DNA from: Candidatus Fermentibacterota bacterium
Lineage (GTDB): Bacteria; Fermentibacterota; Fermentibacteria; Fermentibacterales; Fermentibacteraceae
Assembly: GCA_012523605.1 (NCBI GenBank)
Contig: JAAYTY010000023.1
Coordinates: forward strand, 1-6,968
DNA: 6,968 nucleotides
Direction of reading: 5' to 3'
Numbering within the stretch: the first letter of the stretch is position 1; every line of letters begins with the position of its first letter. The notes beneath the pieces were generated by a model. The model made no database searches. It had not been told where the DNA came from and saw only the letters and a program-made list of their open reading frames with translations. A program made the translations under genes and the position numbers. Positions 1-5,313 of this stretch are shown here, in pieces.

Positions 1-1896
1 AACATTCAGGTCATCTTCTCGCTCCATGCATTCACCGGGGGATGCCTGGTTCCCGCCGAGGGATTCGCAAGCACCGCAGTGGAGACCGACACGGTGAGGT
101 GCTGCGTCACGCGCCTGCTGGTCCTTACAGACGACCGGGGCGAGGCTTCGACATACCTTCAGATGCCAGGAGGCATGGGGAACGTCGAGGTCACCGCACA
201 AGTGGTGTATCCCGGCCTGGAGATCGAGAGCATCTCCTTCATCCACGTCGCCGTGGACGTCAGGAAGATCATTTTCGAGACGATAGGCGGCCTGGCCCTC
301 TTCCTGCTCGGCATGAAGATGATGTCCGAAGGCCTCCAGCATGTCGCCGGAAGCCGCATGAAGTCCATCCTGGCCAGGATCAGCGACAGGCGCTTCCTCG
401 GGCTCCTGACGGGCGCCGGCGTGACAGCCGTCATCCAGAGCTCCAGCGCCACCACGGTCATACTGGTGAGTTTCCTCAACACTGGTCTCATGACCCTGCG
501 CCAGGCGATGGGGGTCATCTACGGCGCCAACATCGGCACGACCGTCACAGGGCAGATCATCGCCTTCAACATCAACACATACGCATTCCCTCTCATAGCC
601 GCGGGGTTCCTTCTCACATTCGTCTCCCGGGAATCCTCGGCACGCTTCTGGGGGAGGGTTCTGCTGGGCTTCGGCCTCCTGCTCCTCGGCATGAACGTCA
701 TGAAGGGCGGAATCGACCCTCTCCGTGACAGCCGGATGGTGAAGGACTTCTTCACGACATTCAGCAGGAGTCCGTTCATGGGGATCCTCGCCGGAACCCT
801 CGTGACCTGCGTTCTGCAGAGCTCCAGCGCCACCGTCGGGCTCACGATGACGCTGGCCGGGGCCGGGCTGGTCACGCTGGAGGGGGCTGTGTACCTGGTT
901 CTCGGAGACAACATAGGCACCACCATCACCGCCCAGCTCGCCGCGCTCGGCGGCAACAAGGCCGCCCGCAGGGCGGCGATGGGCCATACTCTGTTCAACC
1001 TCATAGGCGCGGCCTATTTCGGGCTGCTACTCGCAAGGCCCGACAGCTTCTACATGGACATCGTGAGGAGCTCCTCCGGCGATCCGCTGAGGCAGGTCGC
1101 CAACGCGCATTCGCTTTTCAATATATTCAATGCCATTGTTTTCCTCCCGCTGCTGCCCCTCCACGTGAAGCTGTGCAATCTGATAATCCCGGGGGAGGAT
1201 CCGGCGCCGGAGAAGATAGATCTGCATCTCGAGCCGCATCTGGTGGAAACCCCCGTCCTCGCCGTGGACGCGATAGAGCGCGGCATGGTGGTCATGGCGA
1301 AGTTCACCGCTGACTGCGTGAAAAAGGCGATGGAATGCTTCCTGACCGGCAGGCCGAATTCTTCGGAGATCCTCCCTCTCGAGGACCAGGTCGACGAGAT
1401 GCAGACCCAGATCACCATCTACGCCTCGAGGCTCTTCAGCAGGGATCTCGAGATGGACCTCTCGCTCCGCCTGCCTGTCATTCTCCACTCGGTGAACGAC
1501 ATAGAGAGGGTTTCCGACCATGCCGTGAACATGGTGGAAGCCCGCGACAGGACGGGCAGCAGGCTGAACGCCTACCGGGGGCCGATGCTCGACTCGGCCG
1601 CCAGGGCCTCCAAGCTGGTCGAGAAGATGCTCGACGACATCTGCGAATGCCTCGAGAAGCACGACAGGAATCATGCCGAGGCTGTTCTGGCGAACGAGGA
1701 GAAGCTGAATGCGCTGGACAACGCCTCCAGGAGCCAGTACACGGCCTCGATGTGTGTTCGGGAAAGCAACGGCCTCCTCGATCTAGCGATCCTCGACTTC
1801 ATAAGCTACTGCGAAAGGATAGGAGACCATCTCACCAACATCGCCCAGTCCGTGATCGGAGGTGGCATCTGGCATGGAGAGCTCGACCAGCCCTGA
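1..1896 (+). CDS. Na+/phosphate cotransporter with PhoU-like C-terminus and N-terminal Ig-like region (5' partial)
   Basis: Probably a sodium-coupled phosphate importer of the inner membrane (Na/Pi-cotransporter II, NptA/YjbB-like family). The frame is open from base 1, so the start lies upstream; a GTG at 79 has no Shine-Dalgarno and falls inside a domain. Counting from the first visible codon (631 residues), residues 1-86 look like the end of a bacterial Ig-like (Big_1/invasin type) domain, with LTDDRGEAST followed by NVEVTAQV. Two inverted transporter repeats follow, with QSSSATT at 146 and GANIGTT at 175, then QSSSAT at 273 and GDNIGTT at 302. The last 220 or so residues are a helical PhoU-like domain with two metal-binding-type motifs, ERVSDH near 502 and ERIGDH near 605. 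Family knowledge places PhoU in the cytoplasm, so the Ig-like part should be extracytoplasmic. The 3' end overlaps the next gene by 23 bases. The transporter call is very secure; the substrate is inferred from the family. Confidence 0.93.
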   Translation, partial: NIQVIFSLHAFTGGCLVPAEGFASTAVETDTVRCCVTRLLVLTDDRGEASTYLQMPGGMGNVEVTAQVVYPGLEIESISFIHVAVDVRKIIFETIGGLALFLLGMKMMSEGLQHVAGSRMKSILARISDRRFLGLLTGAGVTAVIQSSSATTVILVSFLNTGLMTLRQAMGVIYGANIGTTVTGQIIAFNINTYAFPLIAAGFLLTFVSRESSARFWGRVLLGFGLLLLGMNVMKGGIDPLRDSRMVKDFFTTFSRSPFMGILAGTLVTCVLQSSSATVGLTMTLAGAGLVTLEGAVYLVLGDNIGTTITAQLAALGGNKAARRAAMGHTLFNLIGAAYFGLLLARPDSFYMDIVRSSSGDPLRQVANAHSLFNIFNAIVFLPLLPLHVKLCNLIIPGEDPAPEKIDLHLEPHLVETPVLAVDAIERGMVVMAKFTADCVKKAMECFLTGRPNSSEILPLEDQVDEMQTQITIYASRLFSRDLEMDLSLRLPVILHSVNDIERVSDHAVNMVEARDRTGSRLNAYRGPMLDSAARASKLVEKMLDDICECLEKHDRNHAEAVLANEEKLNALDNASRSQYTASMCVRESNGLLDLAILDFISYCERIGDHLTNIAQSVIGGGIWHGELDQP

Positions 1897-2125
1897 AGCG
1901 CGTCCATTCCTCATGACGCTCGACCGGGTGGAGGAGGGTATAGCTGTGCTCGTCTCGGACGACGGCCAGAGGCTTCTCGTCAGCTCGACGCTGCTGCCCG
2001 CGGGCATCCGCGAGGGTCACGTCATGAGCCTCCGCCTCGAGCCCGAACCGGAGGAGACCGTTGCAAGGCTCGAAAAAATGTCCGACCTGAGGCGCCGCCT
2101 CCTGGAGAGAAGTGAAGGAAGCTGA
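1874..2125 (+). CDS. DUF3006-type small protein
   Basis: This is an 83-residue protein of unknown function. From residue 14 it follows the pattern I associate with DUF3006: a short beta-rich core (LDRVEEGIAVLVSDDG), then a LLP..IREG turn (the family usually has LP.gvkeGd), then an acidic, helical tail (LEPEPEETVARLEKM...RRRLLE). There is no signal peptide or membrane segment, so it should be cytoplasmic. ATG 1874 is chosen because GGAGGTGG at 1858-1865 lies 8-10 bases upstream; the in-frame GTG at 1862 lies within that site, and ATG 1913 has no Shine-Dalgarno, although it sits just before the conserved core. The gene starts inside the transporter gene and its end overlaps rsmI by 14 bases, which suggests translational coupling of all three. 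The family assignment rests on remembered pattern only, and the family's biochemical role is not established to my knowledge. Confidence 0.8.
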   Translation: MESSTSPEARPFLMTLDRVEEGIAVLVSDDGQRLLVSSTLLPAGIREGHVMSLRLEPEPEETVARLEKMSDLRRRLLERSEGS

Positions 2126-2807
2126 CGAGATTCGCGGAACCCTCCGCCTGGTATCGACGCCCATAGGCAATCTCGCCGACCTGTCGCCCAGGGCTCGGGA
2201 GGCCCTCGAAACGGCCGACCTGGTGCTTGCCGAGGACACCAGGCGCTCCGCCAGACTCCTGTCGCGCCCGAGAGGCATGAAAAGCTACCACGATCACAAC
2301 TCGGTCGAGCGTCAGCCCATGATCCGTGAAGCGCTGGCAAGCGGGGGGACCGTCGCACTGGTCACCGACGCCGGAACCCCAGGCATCTCAGACCCGTGCT
2401 TCCGAGCCGTGCGGACGGCGATAGAATGCGGTGCTCGCGTGGAAGTCGTTCCGGGGCCCTGCGCGGCCGTGGCCGCTCTTGTCGGTTCGGGCCTGCCGGT
2501 GCACAGGTTCTGCTTCGAGGGTTTCCCGCCGGAGAAAAGTGGGGCACGGGCCTCGAGGCTGGCCGCCCTGGCGTCGGAGCCGAGGACGATGATCTTCTAC
2601 ATCGGTCCGCACGATGTCCGGAGATTCCTCGGAGAGCTCGCTGAAGCCTTCGGCGGATCGAGGAGGGCCTGTCTTGCCAGGGAGATCACCAAGCTCCACG
2701 AGGAATTCGTCAGAGACACGCTGGAGGGTCTTGCATCCCGGTACTCCACCGAGCCCCCGCGGGGCGAGGTGACTCTGGTGGTCGCGGGTTGCGAAAACGT
2801 TGATTGA
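2112..2807 (+). CDS. rsmI: 16S rRNA (cytidine-1402-2'-O)-methyltransferase RsmI
   Basis: RsmI uses S-adenosylmethionine to methylate the 2'-hydroxyl of C1402 in the decoding centre of 16S rRNA (E. coli numbering). The tetrapyrrole-methylase-like fold shows its expected motifs in order: STPIGNLADLSPRA at residues 15-28, LAEDTRRS at 39-46, HDHNS at 60-64, TDAGTPGISDP at 85-95, PGPCAAVAALVGSGLP at 114-129, and the late REITKLHEE block at 190-198. The family usually has Gly after SDP; here it is Cys96. The protein has 231 residues and ends just after the last core strand (GEVTLVVAG), so it lacks the extra 50 or so C-terminal residues of the 286-residue E. coli enzyme. The start is GTG 2112, with GGAGAG at 2104-2109, and it overlaps the previous gene. 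No other methylase of this fold fits the STPIGNL and AEDTR motifs better. Confidence 0.95.
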   Translation: MKEADEIRGTLRLVSTPIGNLADLSPRAREALETADLVLAEDTRRSARLLSRPRGMKSYHDHNSVERQPMIREALASGGTVALVTDAGTPGISDPCFRAVRTAIECGARVEVVPGPCAAVAALVGSGLPVHRFCFEGFPPEKSGARASRLAALASEPRTMIFYIGPHDVRRFLGELAEAFGGSRRACLAREITKLHEEFVRDTLEGLASRYSTEPPRGEVTLVVAGCENVD

Positions 2808-2832
2808 CAGCCCGGAAGGGCCTGTCTATGTT
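2804..2832 (+). promoter_or_regulatory. Sigma70-type promoter opening the inositol-lipid genes
   Basis: A perfect -35 hexamer TTGACA (2804-2809) is followed after exactly 17 bases by TATGTT (2827-2832), which matches 4 of 6 positions of TATAAT. Transcription would start near 2839. The -35 box overlaps the rsmI stop codon (2805-2807). The bases downstream, to about 2870, are clearly richer in A and T than the rest of the window. The position, just before a gene with its own strong Shine-Dalgarno, supports a real promoter. It has not been tested against alternative sigma consensus sequences for this unknown organism. Confidence 0.65.
2808..2824 (+). promoter_or_regulatory. GNRA-loop hairpin in the promoter spacer, possible weak terminator of rsmI
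   Basis: CAGCCC (2808-2813) pairs with GGGC-TG (2818-2824, C2822 bulged) around a GGAA tetraloop (GNRA class). In RNA read through from rsmI, this gives a 6-bp stem directly after the stop codon, followed by T-rich sequence to about 2848. The T tract is interrupted, so at most it is a weak intrinsic terminator. In DNA it fills the spacer between the -35 and -10 boxes. Confidence 0.35.
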
Positions 2833-2844
2833 CTTATTTCTATT

Positions 2845-2865
2845 GCTTCCACTGCTTCTGGAGGT
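2845..2865 (+). promoter_or_regulatory. Leader hairpin holding the Shine-Dalgarno of the PI-phosphate synthase gene
   Basis: GCTTCCA (2845-2851) can pair with TGGAGGT (2859-2865) across a 7-base loop. The stem has seven pairs, two of them G-U. Its 3' arm contains the whole GGAGGT ribosome-binding site of the next gene. With transcription starting near 2839, this hairpin would make up most of the leader. The pairing is seen in the sequence; a regulatory role is inferred. Confidence 0.4.
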
Positions 2866-2868
2866 CCT

Positions 2869-3492
2869 TTGGAACAGGAGGAACTGAGGCGGGCGGGCCG
2901 GCGCCTGCTCGAGCCGGCGGTAGGCCTTCTGGCCCGCATGGGAATAGCGCCTTCCGCCGTGACTCTCGCCGGACTCGCCGTCACCGGGCTCGCCTCATGG
3001 TTGGTCTGCCGCGGGGAGTGGCTTGCGGGCGCGGCGATTCTCGCGGCCGGCAGCGTCCTGGACGCCCTGGATGGAGGGGTGGCCAGGAAGCGTGGAATGG
3101 TGAGCAGAGCCGGTGCGGTACTCGACTCGACCTGCGACAGGGTCGGCGAGCTTCTGGTATTCACCGCCCTCATGGCCGGAGAGGCCGGAAGAACTCTTCC
3201 CGTCCTGATCTGGCTCGGACCTGCGGCCCTCGGGGGCTCGTTCATGGTGAGCTACACCAGGGCGAGGGCGGAGGGCGCGGGAATAGCATGCTCCTCGGGG
3301 CTGATGACAAGAACGGAGAGGCTCATACTGCTGGTCGCCTCCCTGGTCGCCGCCGGGGTGATCGGCAGCGCGGAACCGATCGAATGGATGCTGATTGTGG
3401 TGGCCGCCGGTGCCTGGCTCACGGCGGTGTCGAGGCTGGTGAGGGTTTTCAGGGAGGACCGCCTGACCGGCGGCTATGGGCAGCGGGCGTGA
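2869..3492 (+). CDS. CDP-alcohol phosphatidyltransferase, probable phosphatidylinositol-phosphate synthase
   Basis: A 207-residue integral membrane enzyme that probably joins inositol phosphate to CDP-diacylglycerol, giving phosphatidylinositol phosphate and CMP. The family signature D-x2-DG-x2-AR-x8-G-x3-D-x3-D is complete: D65, D68, G69, A72, R73, G82, D86, D90. Around it, GAVLDSTCDR and SYTRARAE strongly resemble mycobacterial PgsA1, a PI-phosphate synthase. By remembered alignment, the three basic residues that bind inositol phosphate there (Lys135, Arg155, Arg195) correspond to Arg131, Arg151 and Arg189. An amphipathic N-terminal helix precedes about six membrane segments. TTG 2869 is chosen because GGAGGT (2860-2865) and the promoter lie just upstream; the spacing of three bases is short. 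A TTG at 2800 in the same frame would start before the predicted transcript. The next gene, 28 bases on, is inositol-phosphate synthase, which supports the substrate. Phosphatidylglycerophosphate synthase is the main alternative. Confidence 0.82.
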   Translation: MEQEELRRAGRRLLEPAVGLLARMGIAPSAVTLAGLAVTGLASWLVCRGEWLAGAAILAAGSVLDALDGGVARKRGMVSRAGAVLDSTCDRVGELLVFTALMAGEAGRTLPVLIWLGPAALGGSFMVSYTRARAEGAGIACSSGLMTRTERLILLVASLVAAGVIGSAEPIEWMLIVVAAGAWLTAVSRLVRVFREDRLTGGYGQRA

Positions 3493-3494
3493 GG

Positions 3495-3513
3495 CTCCTG
3501 CCCGAAACAGGAG
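3495..3513 (+). promoter_or_regulatory. Intergenic hairpin covering the ino1 Shine-Dalgarno
   Basis: CTCCTG (3495-3500) and CAGGAG (3508-3513) form a perfect 6-bp stem with a 7-base loop. The AGGAGG ribosome-binding site of ino1 (3509-3514) is almost entirely in the 3' arm. The stem begins three bases after the upstream stop codon, so a ribosome finishing the upstream gene would open it. This is the layout expected for translational coupling. The stem is certain as sequence; its function is inferred. Confidence 0.45.
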
Positions 3514-3520
3514 GATTCGG

Positions 3521-4618
3521 ATGTCCGACAGAAAGGTGAGGGTAGCGATCATCGGCGTGGGCAACTGCGCCAGCAGTCTCGTCCAGGGGGTCGAGTACTA
3601 CAGGAACGCTCCTGAGGATAAGAGGATCCCGGGCCTCATGCACGTCAACCTCGGCGGGCTGCACGTTCGCGACGTCGAGTTCTCCGCCGCGTTCGACATA
3701 AACGTGACAAAGGTCGGCAAGGACCTGTCCGAGGCCATCTTCGCCGATCCCAATTGCACGTGGAAGTTCACGGACGTCCCGAGCCTGGGCGTGAAGGTCG
3801 AGCGGGGAATGACCCACGACGGAATCGGCAAGTACCTGGCCCCGGTCATAAAGAAGGCCCCGGGGCCCACCGCCGACATAGTAAGCATTCTGCGGGACAC
3901 GAAGACCGATGTGGTCGTCAACTACCTGCCCGTTGGCAGCGAGGAGGCCACGAAGTGGTATGTCGAGCAGGTGCTGGAGGCCGGCTGTGCGTTCGTCAAC
4001 GCCATCCCGGTCTTCATCGCACGCGAGGCCTACTGGCAGAAGCGCTTCCGCGACAGGGGACTTCCGGTGATGGGCGACGACATCAAGAGCCAGGTCGGCG
4101 CCACCATACTCCACAGGGTTCTGACGCGCCTTTTCGAGGACAGGGGTGTGCGCCTCGACAGGACATATCAGCTCAATGTCGGAGGGAACACGGACTTCCT
4201 CAACATGCTGGAGAGGGAGAGGCTGGAGTCGAAGAAGATCTCCAAGACCAACGCGGTGACATCCCAGCTCCCCGGCGGGCTCGCGCCTCGCAACGTCCAC
4301 ATCGGTCCCAGCGACTACGTGGAATGGCTGGACGACAGGAAATGGTGCTACATCCGCATGGAGGGCACCACATTCGGTGACGTGCCGCTGAACCTGGAAT
4401 GCAAGCTCGAGGTCTGGGACAGCCCCAATTCCGCAGGCGTCATCATAGATGCCGTGCGCTGCGCGAAGCTGGCCCTCGAGAACGGCCTGTCCGGAGAGCT
4501 GGAAGCCCCGTCCTCGTACTTCTTCAAGTCGCCTCCCGTGCAGTACTACGACGACAAGTGCCGGGAGATGACCGAGGAGTTCATCAGGCAGTACGGGGCC
4601 CGCAAGGCCGGGTCCTGA
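3521..4618 (+). CDS. ino1: myo-Inositol-phosphate synthase (Ino1 type)
   Basis: A cytosolic NAD-dependent isomerase that converts D-glucose-6-phosphate to 1D-myo-inositol 3-phosphate, the committed step of inositol synthesis. The 365 residues match the length of the actinobacterial-type enzyme rather than the longer eukaryotic form. The Rossmann NAD-binding loop GVGNCASSLVQG is at residues 12-23. Other family blocks are GDDIKSQ (185-191), NVGGNTDFLNM (219-229), GPSDYVEWLDD and LEVWDSPNSAGVIIDA. ATG 3521 is chosen because AGGAGG (3509-3514) is six bases upstream and the protein then starts close to the Rossmann fold; an in-frame ATG at 3476 would add 15 residues, overlap the upstream gene and lack a Shine-Dalgarno. 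The preceding gene looks like the membrane enzyme that uses the product. Function is very secure. Confidence 0.96.
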   Translation: MSDRKVRVAIIGVGNCASSLVQGVEYYRNAPEDKRIPGLMHVNLGGLHVRDVEFSAAFDINVTKVGKDLSEAIFADPNCTWKFTDVPSLGVKVERGMTHDGIGKYLAPVIKKAPGPTADIVSILRDTKTDVVVNYLPVGSEEATKWYVEQVLEAGCAFVNAIPVFIAREAYWQKRFRDRGLPVMGDDIKSQVGATILHRVLTRLFEDRGVRLDRTYQLNVGGNTDFLNMLERERLESKKISKTNAVTSQLPGGLAPRNVHIGPSDYVEWLDDRKWCYIRMEGTTFGDVPLNLECKLEVWDSPNSAGVIIDAVRCAKLALENGLSGELEAPSSYFFKSPPVQYYDDKCREMTEEFIRQYGARKAGS

Positions 4619-4624
4619 TCGCGG

Positions 4625-4643
4625 CGCCCGCCGGAGCGGGGCG
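4625..4643 (+). promoter_or_regulatory. GC hairpin around the tmk Shine-Dalgarno
   Basis: CGCCC (4625-4629) pairs with GGGCG (4639-4643). Two further inner pairs are possible (G4630-C4637, C4631-G4636, with G4638 bulged). The GGAG site of tmk (4633-4636) lies inside the loop and upper stem, and the structure ends directly against the TTG start. It begins seven bases after the ino1 stop codon. In such GC-rich sequence, chance pairing is common. Confidence 0.3.
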
Positions 4644-5312
4644 TTGAGAGGGCTCTTCATCACCTTCGAAGGCGTGGAAGGCGCCGGGAAGACCAGGCGC
4701 GCCGGAGCTCTGGAAGCTCTGCTCGTCTCCCGGGGACAGCCGGTGGTCCACACCCGGGAGCCGGGGGGGACTCCGGCCGCCGAGCGCATCAGAGAAATAC
4801 TGCTGGACCCCGGACTGGAGATCCCCCCCGTCTCGGAGCTGATGCTCTATCTGGCTTCCAGGGCGGCGAACGTCCAACTCGTGATCGGGCCTGCCTTGGA
4901 ATCAGGGAAGCATGTGGTCTGCGAGAGGTTCGACGACGCCACGATGGCGTATCAGTCCGGGGGCCGCGGGCTTCCCGCCATGGAGGTGCGCGAGGCGTGC
5001 AGGCTGGCGACAGGGGGCCTGGTGCCAGATCTGACCTTCATTCTCGACCTCGATCCGGAGACGGGACTCTCGAGGCTCGAGGGAAGGGGAGGCACCGACA
5101 GAATCGAGAGGGAGGCGCCGGAGTTCCACAGGCGTGTCAGGAGGGCCTATCTGGAACTCGCGGGCGCCTCGGAGAGATATCGCGTCATTGATGCCGCCCT
5201 TCCCTGGGAGGAGCAGGACTCGAGGATAGCCGGGGAGGTCCTCCGCGCACTCGAGTCCCGCGGGGCGGACGTTCTCTGCGGGCCGCAGGGTCTTGACCCG
5301 ATGGAGGCATGA
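4644..5312 (+). CDS. tmk: Thymidylate kinase
   Basis: Phosphorylates dTMP to dTDP with ATP, an essential step of dTTP synthesis in the cytosol. The 222 residues are about the usual family length. The P-loop is GVEGAGKT (residues 10-17). TREPGGTP (37-44) is the conserved dTMP-site block, LYLASRAANV (69-78) corresponds to the usual LLxxAxRxxHV, AYQSGGRGL is at 102-110, and the arginine-rich lid is at 144-156 (R144, R148, R153, R156). Oddities: the normally invariant Asp-Arg pair is Glu94-Arg95, the His of the AxRxxH block is Asn, and the P-loop is followed by RR instead of TQ. These suggest divergence but not loss of function. The start is TTG 4644 with GGAG (4633-4636) seven bases upstream; no better start exists because the protein begins directly with the first strand. 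It follows ino1 by 25 bases. Confidence 0.93.
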   Translation: MRGLFITFEGVEGAGKTRRAGALEALLVSRGQPVVHTREPGGTPAAERIREILLDPGLEIPPVSELMLYLASRAANVQLVIGPALESGKHVVCERFDDATMAYQSGGRGLPAMEVREACRLATGGLVPDLTFILDLDPETGLSRLEGRGGTDRIEREAPEFHRRVRRAYLELAGASERYRVIDAALPWEEQDSRIAGEVLRALESRGADVLCGPQGLDPMEA

Positions 5313-5313
5313 G

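Noticed and set aside
1115..1145. A+T-rich patch in the transporter gene as a possible internal promoter
   Set aside because: It encodes the conserved HSLFNIFNAIVF membrane segment, and no properly spaced hexamer pair is present.
2073..2090. Run of six A in the DUF3006-like gene as a frameshift site into rsmI
   Set aside because: The rsmI frame meets a TGA at 2088, before the rsmI start, so a shift there could not give a fusion protein.
2089..2101. GAGGC-GCC-GCCTC inverted repeat before rsmI
   Set aside because: It has a 3-base loop, lies in codons for Arg and Leu, does not cover the rsmI ribosome-binding site and has no T tract.
3476..3520. Upstream ATG giving a 15-residue longer Ino1
   Set aside because: It has no Shine-Dalgarno and overlaps the upstream gene, and the extra residues are not part of the Rossmann fold; ATG 3521 has a perfect AGGAGG site.
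3449..4789. Long minus-strand open frame of 446 codons opposite ino1
   Set aside because: It lies antisense to an unmistakable ino1 gene, its product has no recognisable domain, and long antisense frames are common in GC-rich DNA.
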